A stretch of DNA of 64,000 bases from Burkholderia sp. L27(2015) (GCF_009765705.1 NZ_LMUX01000021.1:1006312-1070311); one strand, 5' to 3'; positions 18,206-29,074 are shown, numbered from the stretch's first letter. Notes: a model not told the origin generated them from the sequence alone. Numbers and translations: made by a program.

Positions 18206-20053
18206 ATGAATTTCCCCTCCGTGAAGCTCTTTTCGTCGTCGTCGACTGCCCTCGTATTGCGGGCAATTCCTTTCGCAGCGTGCTTGTTGTGGGCCGTGGC
18301 CAGTCACCAGGCCAACGCCCAGCCAACGACGCCGGCCGCGCCGTCAGCCACGCCCGAAGTGATTGCACCGGCACCCCAAGCTGCATCATCGCCCGCTGTG
18401 GACGATGAGACGAAGGATCTGCCCAAGCGAGCACTGGACAGCCAGATCATGTTCCAGGTGCTGGCGGCCGAAATGGCGTTGCAGCGCGGCCAGCCTGCGC
18501 CCGCTTACCAAACGTATCTAGCGCTCACGCGCGATACGCATGATCCTCGCATGGCCGAGCGCGCCGCCGAAATCGCGTTGCGGGCGCAGAGCCCGGCCGA
18601 TGCATTGGTTGCAGCGCGACTGTGGCATCAGTATGCGCCGAATTCCCAACGCGCCGATCAGCTCGACGCGTCGCTGCTCGTGCTCACCGGCAGTCTCGAT
18701 GAAGCCCAGCCGCTACTGGCGGCTCAGCTCGCCGCCACGCCCGCCACCGGCGACGGCACCGCGCGCGACGAAGCCATTGTGTCATTGCAGACCCTGATCG
18801 GACAATCCCCGAACCGCGCGGGTGGCCTGCAATTGCTGCAAACGCTGCTCAAGGATGACATGCAGCGCCCCGCCGCGCTGCTCGCCATCGCCCGCCAGCA
18901 GCTGCTCACAGGCGACGAGCACGCGGCGAGCCTATCGTTGCAGGCGGCCTTGCAAATCAAACCCGACTTCGAACCCGCGGCGCTGATGCTGGCGCAACTC
19001 GGACCGTCGGAGCGTACCGAATCGATCGCGGTGCTCAATACCTACGTCGCGAAAAATCCGAATTCACGCAACGGGCACATCGCGCTCGCGCAACTATACG
19101 TGAATGCAGGGCTGTTCGCGGACGCGCAGAAACAGTTCGAAGCGATTCGCAAAAACACTCCGGACGATCCCGCACCGCTGTTGGCCTTGGCCATGCTGCA
19201 AGTCCAGCAATCCCATTTCGACGAAGCCAAACGGGATCTCGAAAAATACTCTGAATTGGCGGAAAAGCAGCACGGCAATGCCGACCCATCGCTCGGCTAC
19301 CTGTATCTGGCACAAATTTCCGTCGACCAGAAAGAGATTCCCGCGGCGCTCAAATGGCTGAACAAGATTGATCCGGCAAGCCCGCAGTATCTGCAGGCAC
19401 AGGTCACGCGCGCTCAACTGCTGGCCAAAGAGGACAAGCTCGATGACGCCCGCAAGTTGCTGGCATCGCTCTCGCCGATCGACCCGCGGGATCAACTGCT
19501 GGTGATCCGCACAGACGCCGCGCTGCTCGAGGAGGCCAAGCAGTACCCGCAAGCACAAGCTCGTTACGCTGACGCCGACCGGCAATTTCCGCTGGTCCCG
19601 GGCTTGATGTACGACTACGCGATGGCTTGCGAAAAAAACCAGCAATATCAGCAAATGGAAACGGTGCTGCGTCAGTTGATCAAGATCGATCCGAATAATC
19701 CGAATGCCTATAACGCACTCGGGTACTCGCTCGCCGATCGCAGCGAAAACCTGGATGAAGCCAGCAAGTTGCTGCAGAAGGCTGCCGATCTGTCGCCTAA
19801 CGACGCATTTATCCAGGACAGTCTGGGCTGGGTGAAGTATCGCACCGGCGACAAGCAAGACGCGGCGACCATCTTGCGCCACGCATTCGAAATGCAGCCC
19901 AATGCCGAAATCGGCGCCCATCTTGGCGAGGTATTGTGGTCGCTGGGCCAGCAAGATGACGCGCGAGTGGCTTGGCGTGCGGCGCTCAAGGTCGACCCCA
20001 CCAACACGACGCTGATAGCCACGCTCAAGCGCTTTCAGGTCGAGCATCCTTAA
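18206..20053 (+). CDS. Tetratricopeptide-repeat protein, probably exported
   Basis: 615 residues. A hydrophobic N-terminal segment (about 15-43, ending ANA) looks like a signal peptide; the rest is helical TPR, for example NPNSRNGHIALAQLYVNAGL, and near the C-terminus NPNAYNALGYSLADRSENLD. Function unknown; genes of this kind commonly precede lolB in betaproteobacteria, suggesting an envelope role. The stop overlaps the lolB start (TAATG), implying co-translation. Confidence 0.9.
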   Translation: MNFPSVKLFSSSSTALVLRAIPFAACLLWAVASHQANAQPTTPAAPSATPEVIAPAPQAASSPAVDDETKDLPKRALDSQIMFQVLAAEMALQRGQPAPAYQTYLALTRDTHDPRMAERAAEIALRAQSPADALVAARLWHQYAPNSQRADQLDASLLVLTGSLDEAQPLLAAQLAATPATGDGTARDEAIVSLQTLIGQSPNRAGGLQLLQTLLKDDMQRPAALLAIARQQLLTGDEHAASLSLQAALQIKPDFEPAALMLAQLGPSERTESIAVLNTYVAKNPNSRNGHIALAQLYVNAGLFADAQKQFEAIRKNTPDDPAPLLALAMLQVQQSHFDEAKRDLEKYSELAEKQHGNADPSLGYLYLAQISVDQKEIPAALKWLNKIDPASPQYLQAQVTRAQLLAKEDKLDDARKLLASLSPIDPRDQLLVIRTDAALLEEAKQYPQAQARYADADRQFPLVPGLMYDYAMACEKNQQYQQMETVLRQLIKIDPNNPNAYNALGYSLADRSENLDEASKLLQKAADLSPNDAFIQDSLGWVKYRTGDKQDAATILRHAFEMQPNAEIGAHLGEVLWSLGQQDDARVAWRAALKVDPTNTTLIATLKRFQVEHP

Positions 20054-20682
20054 TGACTGAACGTTTCGAGGCCACGCGCCGGATCTTGCGTCGCGTGGCG
20101 GCAGGCGCTCTACTGGCAGCGCTCGCTGCCTGCGCGGGGCTGAAGCCGGCGCCGAACGCGCCCGCGGCAAACTCTGCAGGGATGCAAACGAATGCGCTCC
20201 AAACGAACGCCAGCTACCACGGCCGATTCGCGGTGCGCTACACCGACAGCAACGGCGTGCAGCGCAACGCCTACGGCAACTTCGACCTGCAACAGCAAGG
20301 CGAAAACGCCACCTTGCAACTGCTCAACCCGCTAGGCCAGACGATGGCACGCGTAGTGGCATCGCCTTCCGGCGCGACGCTGGAACTGCCGGATCGTCCG
20401 ACGCAAACGGCACCGGACGTCCAGGGCCTGATGCAGCGCGCGCTCGGTTTCCCTCTGCCGATAGACGGCTTGCGATACTGGCTCAAACCGGCGATCTCCC
20501 CGGATAGCCCCGCGCGCACGCAAACCGATCCCGCCACGGGCCGCATGAGACAGATCGAGCAAGACGGATGGACCATCGATTACGTGGCGTACGCCGACGA
20601 TGCGCAGACCGCGCTGATCAAACGCGTCAATTTGAGTCGCGCCGACCCGGCACTCGACGTCAAGCTGGTGCTCGACCGATAA
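20053..20682 (+). CDS. lolB: Outer-membrane lipoprotein receptor LolB
   Basis: 209 residues. Lipoprotein signal with lipobox LAAC at about residues 24-27; the mature part has [20 protein letters not shown] and a WTIDYV segment typical of the LolB barrel. Accepts lipoproteins from LolA and inserts them in the outer membrane. The ATG shares a base with the stop of the TPR gene. An in-frame longer start lies inside that gene and was rejected. Confidence 0.93.
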   Translation: MTERFEATRRILRRVAAGALLAALAACAGLKPAPNAPAANSAGMQTNALQTNASYHGRFAVRYTDSNGVQRNAYGNFDLQQQGENATLQLLNPLGQTMARVVASPSGATLELPDRPTQTAPDVQGLMQRALGFPLPIDGLRYWLKPAISPDSPARTQTDPATGRMRQIEQDGWTIDYVAYADDAQTALIKRVNLSRADPALDVKLVLDR

Positions 20683-20716
20683 TCACTCTTTTGCGCACCT
20701 TTTCGATCGCCCCTGC

Positions 20717-21658
20717 ATGACTGCCTCTCCCACGACTGCCGCACCCAATGCGCTGCGCGACTGCCTCGCGCCCGCCAAGTTGAACCTGTTCTTGCATATC
20801 ACCGGTCGACGCGCCGACGGCTATCACGCGCTGCAAACCGTGTTCCAGTTACTCGATTGGGGCGATACGCTGCACTTCACGCGTCGCGATGACGGACAGG
20901 TTACGCGGGTCAACGCCGTCGCAGGCGTGCCGGCCGAACAGGATCTGACCGTGCGCGCCGCGCGCTTGCTGCAAACCCACACGGGCTGCCGGCTCGGCGT
21001 CGAGATCGAAATCGACAAGCGCATCCCGATGGGGGGTGGCCTGGGCGGCGGCAGCTCCGACGCGGCCACCACGTTGCTGGCGCTGAACCGGCTTTGGCAA
21101 CTCGACATACCGCGTGCGCAATTGCAAACACTGGCCCTGCAACTGGGCGCCGACGTGCCCGTGTTCATATTCGGGCAGAACGCATTTGCCGAGGGCGTGG
21201 GCGAAGCACTGCAGGCGGTCGAGCTGCCTGAGCGGCATTTCCTGATCGTGACGCCCGCGTGTCATGTGCCGACCGCCGAAATATTTAGCGCTCAGGAATT
21301 GACAAGGGACTCGGAAGTGGTCAGAATTATGGACTTTCTTGGACAGCAAAACGCAGACAGCGTGTGGCCTCTGAAGTTCGGTCGCAACGATATGCAGGCT
21401 GTGGTCGTGAAGAAATATCAGGAAGTCGCACAGGTGCTCGACTGGTTTGAAAAAGTCGATAAAATGGCACCGGCGCGCATGACCGGATCGGGAGCGAGTG
21501 TTTTTGCCGCTTTTGAAAGTCGTGCCGCAGCGATCTCGGCGCAAGCCAGATTGCAGTCCGATGGATTGTTGGCAGGTCCCAGCGATTCGCTGAACAAGTG
21601 GAAAAGCGTCGTGGCAAGTGGTATTCTCCGCCACCCCCTTTTCGCTTTTGTAGCATAA
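20717..21658 (+). CDS. ispE: 4-diphosphocytidyl-2-C-methyl-D-erythritol kinase
   Basis: 313 residues. GHMP kinase of the non-mevalonate isoprenoid pathway. N-terminal [20 protein letters not shown] and ATP loop [16 protein letters not shown] are diagnostic; the C-terminal [12 protein letters not shown] motif is also present. Last protein gene before tRNA-Gln and prs, a widely conserved order. Confidence 0.96.
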   Translation: MTASPTTAAPNALRDCLAPAKLNLFLHITGRRADGYHALQTVFQLLDWGDTLHFTRRDDGQVTRVNAVAGVPAEQDLTVRAARLLQTHTGCRLGVEIEIDKRIPMGGGLGGGSSDAATTLLALNRLWQLDIPRAQLQTLALQLGADVPVFIFGQNAFAEGVGEALQAVELPERHFLIVTPACHVPTAEIFSAQELTRDSEVVRIMDFLGQQNADSVWPLKFGRNDMQAVVVKKYQEVAQVLDWFEKVDKMAPARMTGSGASVFAAFESRAAAISAQARLQSDGLLAGPSDSLNKWKSVVASGILRHPLFAFVA

Positions 21659-21712
21659 GTTTTTTTTATTTGTCGGGTAGTACTGCAAACCCGGCAAATT
21701 CTCGGTCAGTGT

Positions 21713-21789
21713 AGGGGAGTCGCCAAGTTGGTCAAGGCACCGGATTTTGATTCCGGCATGCGAGGGTTCGAGTCCTTCCTCCCCTGCCA
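21713..21789 (+). tRNA. tRNA-Gln (anticodon TTG)
   Basis: 77 bases including an encoded CCA. Acceptor arms AGGGGAG and CTCCCCT pair fully; the anticodon loop is TTTTGAT with TTG; the T-arm is GAGGGTTCGAGTCCTTC. Lies between ispE and prs, as in many proteobacteria. Confidence 0.97.
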
Positions 21790-21857
21790 AATTTCTCGCT
21801 CTATCTCAGGCCCCACGTCCGGTGAGGGTCACCGCAGAGTCCAGACACAGGTGCAAG

Positions 21858-22817
21858 ATGAGCAGCAATGACGGCCTAATGGTGTTTACCGGCAACGCGA
21901 ATCCCGCGCTTGCCCAGGAAGTCGTCAAGGCGCTCGGAATTGCGCTGGGCAAGGCGATGGTCAGCCGGTTCTCGGACGGCGAAATCCAGGTTGAAATCCA
22001 GGAGAACGTGCGCGGCAAAGACGTGTTCGTGCTGCAATCGACCTGCGCGCCGACCAACGACAACCTGATGGAACTGATGATCATGGTCGATGCGCTCAAG
22101 CGCGCATCGGCAGGTCGCATCACCGCAGCGATACCGTATTTCGGTTACGCGCGCCAGGATCGCCGCCCACGCTCTGCACGGGTCGCCATCTCCGCCAAAG
22201 TCGTCGCAAACATGCTGCAGATCGCGGGCGTAGACCGCATCATCACGATGGACCTGCACGCCGACCAGATTCAAGGCTTCTTCGATATTCCGGTCGACAA
22301 TATTTACGCCACGCCGATTCTGCTGGGTGACCTGCGCAAGCAGAATTACGAGAACCTGCTGATCGTGTCGCCGGACGTTGGTGGCGTGGTGCGGGCCCGC
22401 GCGCTGGCCAAGCAAATGAATACCGATCTGGCGATCATCGACAAGCGCCGGCCCAAAGCGAACGTCGCCGAAGTGATGAATATCATCGGTGAAGTGGAAG
22501 GCCGGACCTGCGTCATCATGGATGACATGGTCGATACCGCCGGCACGTTGTGCAAGGCGGCGCAGGTCCTGAAGGAGCGCGGTGCGCGGCAGGTGTTTGC
22601 CTACACGACGCACCCGGTACTGTCGGGCGGTGCTGGCGCCCGCATCGCTGCGTCCGAGCTCGATGAACTGGTGGTCACCGATACGATTCCGCTGGGCGAC
22701 GAAGCCCGCGCGTGCGCGAAGATTCGTCAGTTGTCGAGCGCCAGCCTGCTGGCCGAGACATTCTCGCGGATCCGCCGTGGCGACTCCGTGATCTCGCTGT
22801 TCGCCGAAGAAAACTGA
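21858..22817 (+). CDS. prs: Ribose-phosphate pyrophosphokinase (PRPP synthetase)
   Basis: 319 residues, usual length. Makes PRPP from ribose 5-phosphate and ATP; supplies apt and the purine, pyrimidine and histidine routes. Seen: [20 protein letters not shown], the flexible loop [18 protein letters not shown] (with basic catalytic residues), and the PRPP loop [17 protein letters not shown]. The ATG at 21858 gives the normal N-terminus; earlier in-frame starts overlap the tRNA. Confidence 0.97.
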   Translation: MSSNDGLMVFTGNANPALAQEVVKALGIALGKAMVSRFSDGEIQVEIQENVRGKDVFVLQSTCAPTNDNLMELMIMVDALKRASAGRITAAIPYFGYARQDRRPRSARVAISAKVVANMLQIAGVDRIITMDLHADQIQGFFDIPVDNIYATPILLGDLRKQNYENLLIVSPDVGGVVRARALAKQMNTDLAIIDKRRPKANVAEVMNIIGEVEGRTCVIMDDMVDTAGTLCKAAQVLKERGARQVFAYTTHPVLSGGAGARIAASELDELVVTDTIPLGDEARACAKIRQLSSASLLAETFSRIRRGDSVISLFAEEN

Positions 22818-22994
22818 TTTCCGATTCACGGCTTGCCGCTCAAGGGCGGCGAGCCGGAAAAACGATGCAGCAAGACGAATTCTGCATCGCTGCAGTCAGC
22901 AGCAAACCAGGCCAGATTGTGGCGCCGACATTGCTCGGTGCCGCGACATGGCCTTTTTAACTACCTGGTCGCGGGTAGTCATAGGGAGAAGAAA

Positions 22995-23618
22995 ATGAAA
23001 GTTATCGCTTTCGAGCGTAGTCTGCAGGGAACGGGTGCGAGCCGCCGTCTGCGCAATGCCGGGAAAACCCCGGCTATCGTGTATGGCGCTGGCAGTGAAC
23101 CCCAATCGATTGAAATCGATCACAACGCGCTCTATCACGCGTTGAAGAAAGAAGCATTTCACGCATCGATTCTGGATCTGGAAATTGCCGGCAAGACAGA
23201 ACAAGTTTTGTTGCGCGATGTGCAATATCACCCGTTCAAGCAACTGGTGCTGCACGTCGACTTCCAGCGTGTCGATGCCAAGCAGAAGCTGCACATCAAG
23301 GTGCCGCTGCACTTCTTGAACCCGGAATTGTCGCCGGCTGTGAAGCTGTCGGCTGGTATCGTCAGCCACGTGATCACCGAACTCGAAATCGTTTGTCTGC
23401 CGGCCGATCTGCCGGAATTCATCGAAATCGACCTTTCGAAACTGGAAGTCGGCCATTCGATCCACGCCAAAGACATCACCTTGCCCAAGGGTGTCGAATT
23501 GGTCCAGCATCTCGACTTGGAAAACCCGGTCGTGGTGTCGGCTTCGATCCCGGCTGGCAAAGCCTCTGACGAAGAAGCGCCTGCTGCTGAGGCACCGAAA
23601 GACGCACCGGCTGCCTGA
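22995..23618 (+). CDS. rplY: 50S ribosomal protein L25, long (Ctc) form
   Basis: 207 residues. N-terminal 5S rRNA-binding L25 domain ([19 protein letters not shown]) plus the TL5/Ctc C-terminal beta domain (to about 185) and an acidic alanine-rich tail. AGGGAGAAG before the ATG is a clear ribosome-binding site. Located between prs and pth, the usual order. The 177-base gap from prs shows no gene. Confidence 0.96.
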   Translation: MKVIAFERSLQGTGASRRLRNAGKTPAIVYGAGSEPQSIEIDHNALYHALKKEAFHASILDLEIAGKTEQVLLRDVQYHPFKQLVLHVDFQRVDAKQKLHIKVPLHFLNPELSPAVKLSAGIVSHVITELEIVCLPADLPEFIEIDLSKLEVGHSIHAKDITLPKGVELVQHLDLENPVVVSASIPAGKASDEEAPAAEAPKDAPAA

Positions 23619-23672
23619 TACCGCTGCGGATCCGAGCGCGGTGTGCCTAGGCATGACGCGCGACAGGTCGAA

Positions 23673-23705
23673 AAACCCGCCGCGGCTCGCCCGGCGGGTT
23701 TTTTT
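23673..23705 (+). terminator. Rho-independent terminator after rplY
   Basis: Arm AAACCCGCCG pairs with CGGCGGGTTT around a nine-base loop, and a T-run continues to 23705. Separates rplY from pth. Confidence 0.88.
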
Positions 23706-23741
23706 ATGCGGCATCTAACCCATTAGAGAGATCGGACTGCG

Positions 23742-24344
23742 ATGATCAAACTGATTGTCGGCCTCGGCAACCCTGGCGCGGAGTATGCGGCCACTCGCCA
23801 TAATGCGGGATTTTGGTTAGTCGATGCGCTGGCGCGCGATGCCGGCGCCACGCTGCGCCACGAAAGCCGCTTCAATGGCGTGCTCGCGCGCGCACGTCTA
23901 TATGGCGAAGAGGTATGGCTGTTGCAGCCGCAGACCTTCATGAATCGATCGGGACTGTCCGTCGTGGCGCTGGCGCATTTCTACAAGATCTTGCCGGACC
24001 AGATTCTCGTGGCGCATGACGAGCTCGATTTACCGCCCGGCGCCGTGAAGCTCAAACTCGGCGGCGGCAGCGGCGGCCATAACGGCCTCAAGGACATCAG
24101 CGCGCATCTGACGACGCAACAGTACTGGCGCCTGCGCATAGGCATAGGCCATCCGCGCGATCTGCTGCCGGAAAGCGCGAAAGCGGGCGCACGCCCCGAT
24201 GTGGCGAACTTCGTACTGAAACCGCCGCGCAGGGAAGAACAGGAAATCATCGACGCGTCGCTGGAACGCGCGACTACCGTGATGCCACACGTGGTCAAAG
24301 GGGAGTTGGAACGGGCGATGATGTTGCTGCACCGGCCGGCTTAG
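23742..24344 (+). CDS. pth: Peptidyl-tRNA hydrolase
   Basis: 200 residues. Recycles peptidyl-tRNA. N-terminal [19 protein letters not shown] holds the catalytic histidine; PQTFMNRSG and the [13 protein letters not shown] loop are both conserved. Complete; converges on the ferredoxin gene. Confidence 0.97.
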   Translation: MIKLIVGLGNPGAEYAATRHNAGFWLVDALARDAGATLRHESRFNGVLARARLYGEEVWLLQPQTFMNRSGLSVVALAHFYKILPDQILVAHDELDLPPGAVKLKLGGGSGGHNGLKDISAHLTTQQYWRLRIGIGHPRDLLPESAKAGARPDVANFVLKPPRREEQEIIDASLERATTVMPHVVKGELERAMMLLHRPA

Positions 24345-24412
24345 TTGCAGCGCTGGCAGTGGCCTTCCGTCCGCCAGCTTAATCGGCGATGTAAACCACC
24401 GATGAGTCGCTG

Positions 24413-24670
<258 letters not shown>

Positions 24671-24751
24671 TTACTCTCTACTACTGAATGTGCCGCAGTG
24701 CTGTGACCGCAGGCACGTCGCTAGTCGGCTGTGCAGCGACGATACAAGCGG

Positions 24752-25246
24752 CTAAGGAAGCGGCTGGGGTTGCGCGACCTTGTCGTTAAGCCATTTCTCG
24801 ACCGACGGAAACACGAACTTACTGACATCTCCGCCCAATTGGGCGATTTCGCGCACGATCGTACCCGAAATGAACTGATACTGATCCGATGGCGTCATGA
24901 ACATCGTTTCTACGTCGGGTAGCAGGTAGCGGTTCATGCCAGCCATCTGAAACTCATACTCGAAATCCGATACCGCGCGCAAACCGCGCACGATCACGCG
25001 CGCATTGTTATTGCGCACAAAATCCTTTAACAGCCCGGTAAAACTCTCTACTTGCACGTTGGGGTAATGCCCCAACACCTCACGGGCAATCGTCAGGCGC
25101 TCTTCGAGATCGAAAAACGGCTTCTTATTGCGGCTATCGGCCACGCCGACCACGAGTCGATCGAAAATACTCGATGCGCGCCGCACCAAATCCTCGTGTC
25201 CACGCGTCAATGGATCGAACGTGCCCGGATACACTGCGATAACCAT
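24752..25246 (-). CDS. coaD: Phosphopantetheine adenylyltransferase
   Basis: 164 residues. Fourth step of coenzyme A synthesis. Nucleotidyltransferase motif [16 protein letters not shown] and later the [20 protein letters not shown] segment. AGGAG stands nine bases before the ATG at 25246; a longer in-frame start would add 24 non-conserved residues. The 194-base gap to rsmD shows no gene. Confidence 0.96.
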   Translation of the reverse strand: MVIAVYPGTFDPLTRGHEDLVRRASSIFDRLVVGVADSRNKKPFFDLEERLTIAREVLGHYPNVQVESFTGLLKDFVRNNNARVIVRGLRAVSDFEYEFQMAGMNRYLLPDVETMFMTPSDQYQFISGTIVREIAQLGGDVSKFVFPSVEKWLNDKVAQPQPLP

Positions 25247-25440
25247 GGACTTCTCCTCGCTCTCTAGTCGAGTCTGCTCAGTCTTAGCTCGATTCATTGG
25301 ATCCACCTTGTCGACCAACTGCTTACGATGATGTGCACGCCAACGGCCGCGTCAGCTTGCGAGATATGCCCGTGCGGCCACCCATCTTACCGCGTCGGAC
25401 GGCGACGCACGCAGCTATGCCCGCGTCGACGGAATGCGCA

Positions 25441-26106
25441 TTATTCCTCATTTTTGCGGCGCAGCAAATGATAATGCACCGCGCCGGCGCGCCCCTCTCG
25501 GCTCACCTGCCAATCCGACAGTGGCGGAAACAAGGTGCCGCCACGCAGCGCAACGTCTTCGGGCTGGTTCTCGGCCAGTCGCGCGAGCGGCAATGAAGCC
25601 TCCACGTAGACAGCACCGCTAGCGTTGACCAGTGGCAAACAGAGCACCAACGCGCGCGCCAGCAAATCGCCTTCGAACGGGGGGTCGAGAAAAACCACAT
25701 CGAACGTGCCGGGCCGCAGCCCAGCCGCCAGCCTCAGCGCATCAGCCTGCGCCACCTCAACCGCGCGAGCCGCCAGCTTGTCCTGCGTGGCGCGCAATTG
25801 CTGCGCAGCGTGGCCATCGCGCTCGACCATCACCACGCGCGCAGCGCCCCGCGAGGCGGCTTCGAAGCCGAGTGCGCCGCTTCCCGCAAACAGGTCGAGG
25901 CAGCTCTGGCCGGTCATATCCTGCCCCAGCCAATTGAATAGCGTCTCGCGCACACGGTCGGGCGTGGGCCGCAGGCCTTCGAGATCGACCACGGTCAGCG
26001 GCGTACGCTTCCACTCCCCACCGATAATTCGGATCTGGTGAGGCGCGTTGCGCGTTGCGCGCTTTTGCGCATCGCTAGGTGTGTGGCGAATAATAGGACG
26101 TGGCAT
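25441..26106 (-). CDS. rsmD: 16S rRNA (guanine(966)-N2)-methyltransferase
   Basis: 221 residues. RIIGGEWKRTPL opens the family fold; the SAM site is LDLFAGSGALGFEAASRGA and the catalytic motif IV is DPPF in VFLDPPFEGDL. Divergent from ftsY. Confidence 0.95.
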   Translation of the reverse strand: MPRPIIRHTPSDAQKRATRNAPHQIRIIGGEWKRTPLTVVDLEGLRPTPDRVRETLFNWLGQDMTGQSCLDLFAGSGALGFEAASRGAARVVMVERDGHAAQQLRATQDKLAARAVEVAQADALRLAAGLRPGTFDVVFLDPPFEGDLLARALVLCLPLVNASGAVYVEASLPLARLAENQPEDVALRGGTLFPPLSDWQVSREGRAGAVHYHLLRRKNEE

Positions 26107-26706
26107 GAAGCGATCGGTAGGAGTAAGCCGGCATTGAAGCCGACGGTGAAGTCAGGTGTGAGAAGCGCGGGCGCATCGATACCACCGGCGAACCGGCGCG
26201 GCACGTAAAACCGGAAACATACCATGCTAGTACCCGGTTGCGTGCATACAGCTTGCCCGACCCGCTCGCATGGCCCGTTCGCACGAGCCCTTACCGAGTT
26301 CCGCGGGGCAACGTAGGTTCCGTGGGCGGGCTGCATGTAGGTTCCGGCGGATCAGTGAGCAGGTTGGGCGCGGGATGCGCGAGGGGTCTGGTAAACTGGT
26401 GCCCGCCATGTCGGTTCCGATGCATAGATTTCGTTGGTGCCGATGCTTCGGTAGCAAGGCTTCAATTCGGATGTCTTGACGGGTGTCTTGATTTAGCCGC
26501 GACCACCGCGCCGCGTTAATTGAACACATCGCGAACACATCGGTATCGATATTGGCGGTATCGGCTTGCGCCGTGTTCCAACGGCATCGGCGCGCCGTTA
26601 CGCTTCTTTTTGAAAACATGGCATGCCCGCTAGATAGTGCGTGTCCCCGGTCTCAGACCTGGCGCAGCCGACACGCTGCGTCTCGACGAATTCGAGCTTT
26701 TGCATA
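26107..26706. other. 600-base non-coding gap between divergent rsmD and ftsY, with short repeats
   Basis: No convincing gene on either strand. It contains GTAGGTTCCG twice (26313-26322, 26337-26346) and an 11-bp near-perfect duplication (GAACACATCGC, 26522-26532 and GAACACATCGG, 26533-26543). In many relatives a peptidase gene lies in this interval; none is seen here. Confidence 0.6.
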
Positions 26707-28050
26707 ATGTTCAGTTTTTTCAAGCGATTTAAGGGCAATCAGCCTGAATCGGCCCCGCCTACGGATGCACAGCGGGTTACGCCGATCGTGAACGATTCCG
26801 GCTCGCCCTCTTCCTCCGGCGTCCCTGCCCCCGGGCCTGATGTGTCTACCGGAGCAGCGGATCAGCCGCGTGCGCTGGAGCCACGCTTGCCTGAGCCACA
26901 GCCACACACGCTGCAGCCACACGCGCAGCAACCACGCTCAGACCTACCGAGCGCAGATATCGCGCCCGCGCCTACCCCCACTGAGCCGCCCGCGTTTGCG
27001 CCGCGCGCCCCCCTCAACCCTGTCGAGATCGGTACGAAAATCGCCACGCCTACCGGCTCAGACTCCGATCGTGCTGCATCATCCAAGCCGCTGGGTTTTG
27101 ACACGACGGAATTCGACACGATCGTGCCGCCGCCGCCTCCCGAACCGGCGGCTCGTAGCTCGTGGCTGGCGCGATTGCGCAGCGGCCTGTCAAAAACGAG
27201 TGCCGGGCTCACCGGTATCTTTGTCGGCGTCAAGATCGACGAGGCGCTATTCGAGGAGCTCGAAACCGCGTTGCTGATGTCCGATGCCGGCGTCGACGCC
27301 ACCGAATATCTGCTAGGCGAGTTGCGCCTCAAGATCAAATCCGATCGCCTGACAGAAGGGGCGCAAGTCAAAGCCGCCCTGCGCACAATGCTGGTCGAGT
27401 TGCTCAAGCCGCTCGAAAAATCGCTGGTGCTCGGGCGAGCCAAGCCCTTGGTCATCATGATTGCCGGTGTCAACGGCGCCGGCAAGACCACCAGCATCGG
27501 CAAGCTGGCCAAACATCTGCAGCACTACGGGCAATCCGTGCTGCTCGCAGCCGGTGACACCTTTCGCGCAGCCGCTCGCGAACAATTGGCGATCTGGGGC
27601 GAACGCAATCAGGTGACCGTAATCTCGCAGGACGGCGGCGATCCGGCCGCCGTAATCTTCGACGCAGTGGGCGCCGCGCGAGCGCGCAATATCGATGTGC
27701 TGATGGCCGACACGGCTGGGCGCCTGCCGACGCAACTGCATCTGATGGAAGAGCTGCGCAAGGTCAAGCGGGTTACCGCCAAAGCCATGGACGGTGCACC
27801 GCACGAAGTGTTGCTGGTGATCGACGCCAACACGGGACAAAACGCGCTGGCCCAGGTGAAGGCCTTCGACGATGCGCTCGGCCTGACGGGTCTCATCGTG
27901 ACCAAGCTGGACGGCACGGCCAAAGGCGGCATCCTCGCCGCGATCGCGCGACAACGTCCGATACCCGTCTATTTTATTGGGGTAGGCGAAAAAGTCGAGG
28001 ATCTGCAGCCGTTTTCCGCTACGGAATTCGCCGACGCGCTGCTCGGCTAA
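26707..28050 (+). CDS. ftsY: Signal recognition particle receptor FtsY
   Basis: 447 residues. Residues 1 to about 160 are a low-complexity, proline/alanine-rich acidic region with partly repeated PEPQPHTLQPHAQQP. The NG domain follows: helical N part (GIFVGVKIDEALFEELE), P-loop [24 protein letters not shown], and TKLDGTAKGG. Docks SRP-ribosome complexes at the inner membrane. The ATG at 26707 (MFSFFKRFKG) was chosen as the common start; an in-frame codon at 26641 adds 22 unlike residues. Confidence 0.96.
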   Translation: MFSFFKRFKGNQPESAPPTDAQRVTPIVNDSGSPSSSGVPAPGPDVSTGAADQPRALEPRLPEPQPHTLQPHAQQPRSDLPSADIAPAPTPTEPPAFAPRAPLNPVEIGTKIATPTGSDSDRAASSKPLGFDTTEFDTIVPPPPPEPAARSSWLARLRSGLSKTSAGLTGIFVGVKIDEALFEELETALLMSDAGVDATEYLLGELRLKIKSDRLTEGAQVKAALRTMLVELLKPLEKSLVLGRAKPLVIMIAGVNGAGKTTSIGKLAKHLQHYGQSVLLAAGDTFRAAAREQLAIWGERNQVTVISQDGGDPAAVIFDAVGAARARNIDVLMADTAGRLPTQLHLMEELRKVKRVTAKAMDGAPHEVLLVIDANTGQNALAQVKAFDDALGLTGLIVTKLDGTAKGGILAAIARQRPIPVYFIGVGEKVEDLQPFSATEFADALLG

Positions 28051-28128
28051 GTGCCGTGAAATCGGGTCAAAGATAGCTGCGGATTATTTGCACGCGCCCC
28101 GCTGCGTTAGCAACTCTGCAGCGATGAA

Positions 28129-28275
28129 CTATGCCAGCTCTGCGTAGCGTCGGCCGACGGGCCGTTCCAAGCGCTCGATCAGCAACGCAGCCGGGGCCGC
28201 TTGGCTCATGCCAATCCGGCTCGCCACCAAGATGGCTTGGGTTATATCCGGCCCGTGCAAGCACATATAATTCAT
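28129..28275 (-). CDS. Possible 48-residue small protein
   Basis: An open frame on the minus strand with an AGGA ribosome-binding site about five bases before its ATG (28275). It encodes a helix-prone peptide (MNYMCLHGPDITQAILVASR..., ending GRRYAELA). No family recognised. It sits in the ftsY-tssH gap at the edge of the region bearing the type VI remnant. It may be a gene fragment. Confidence 0.35.
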   Translation of the reverse strand: MNYMCLHGPDITQAILVASRIGMSQAAPAALLIERLERPVGRRYAELA

Positions 28276-28439
28276 CGTTATCCTAATTAATACCCACTAA
28301 ATCCACACGTTCCCGCACCGATAAATTGGGCGAGAGTCTCGAAATCTCGTTGCCGAACTTTTAGATAGGACGAAACCACCTCCGTCGCGAAGGCGCATCG
28401 CGCCTCAAAAACATTCTAACGTGCCCAAAACTTGCTTGA

Positions 28440-28469
28440 TTGTGCAAATCGAATCCTTTTTGCTTTATA
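28440..28469 (+). promoter_or_regulatory. Candidate promoter for the tssH fragment
   Basis: TTGTGC (28440-28445), an 18-base spacer and an extended -10 TGCTTTATA (hexamer 28464-28469) in an AT-rich stretch about 55 bases upstream of the coding start. By eye only. Confidence 0.3.
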
Positions 28470-28522
28470 AATTCGAGCATGACATTCACATCATGCAACG
28501 CCATCATCATTGGGCATATTTC

Positions 28523-29074
28523 ATGACCATTTCAAGACAAGCATTGTTTGGCAAGCTCGGGGGCACCCTTTTTGTAAGCATCGAATCTGCCGCCGACTTT
28601 TGCAAACTGCGCGGCAATTCGCACGTTGATCTCGCGCACTGGCTGCATCAACTTTTGCAATTGCCCGACAGCGATTTGCACCGCATTCTGCGTCATGCGG
28701 GAGTGGACCGCACCCTGCTCGATCGCGACATAGCGCGCGCATTGACGACATTGCCTTGCGGCGCCACGTCCGTCGGCGACTTTTCACCTCATCTCCAATT
28801 AGGCATCGAGCGCGCATGGGTGCTGGCCACCCTGACCTTCCGCGATCGCCGCATCCGCAGCGCGTGGTTGATCGCGGCGCTCATCAAGACGCCGGAATTG
28901 CGGCGCGTATTGCTAGACATTTCGCCGAGCTTGCGAGCGATTCCGGTTGACGGCCTGGCGCACCATTTCCCCTTGTGGATTGCCAGCTCGCCAGAGGCCG
29001 ACGAGCCACACTGCGCTGACACCGCTTTTTCGCGGGACCGATGCGCGGCCGCATGTGCCCGCTGCCTGATGTAA
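28523..29074 (+). CDS. tssH: Stand-alone TssH/ClpV N-terminal domain (truncated type VI ATPase)
   Basis: 183 residues against about 880 for full ClpV. Residues 1 to about 160 match the ClpV N-domain: ISRQALFGKLGG, FCKLRGNSHVDLAHWLHQLL, DSDLHRILRH, then VERAW-type segment GIERAWVLATLTF and LKTP-type segment LIKTPELRRVLL. The frame stops in the linker (SSPEADEP, then 21 unrelated residues) before the first AAA+ domain. No AAA+ sequence follows. In intact systems this domain recognises the contracted TssB-TssC sheath. The next gene, 74 bases on, is a TssB-TssC fusion. Could be a relic or a reduced adaptor. Confidence 0.85.
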   Translation: MTISRQALFGKLGGTLFVSIESAADFCKLRGNSHVDLAHWLHQLLQLPDSDLHRILRHAGVDRTLLDRDIARALTTLPCGATSVGDFSPHLQLGIERAWVLATLTFRDRRIRSAWLIAALIKTPELRRVLLDISPSLRAIPVDGLAHHFPLWIASSPEADEPHCADTAFSRDRCAAACARCLM

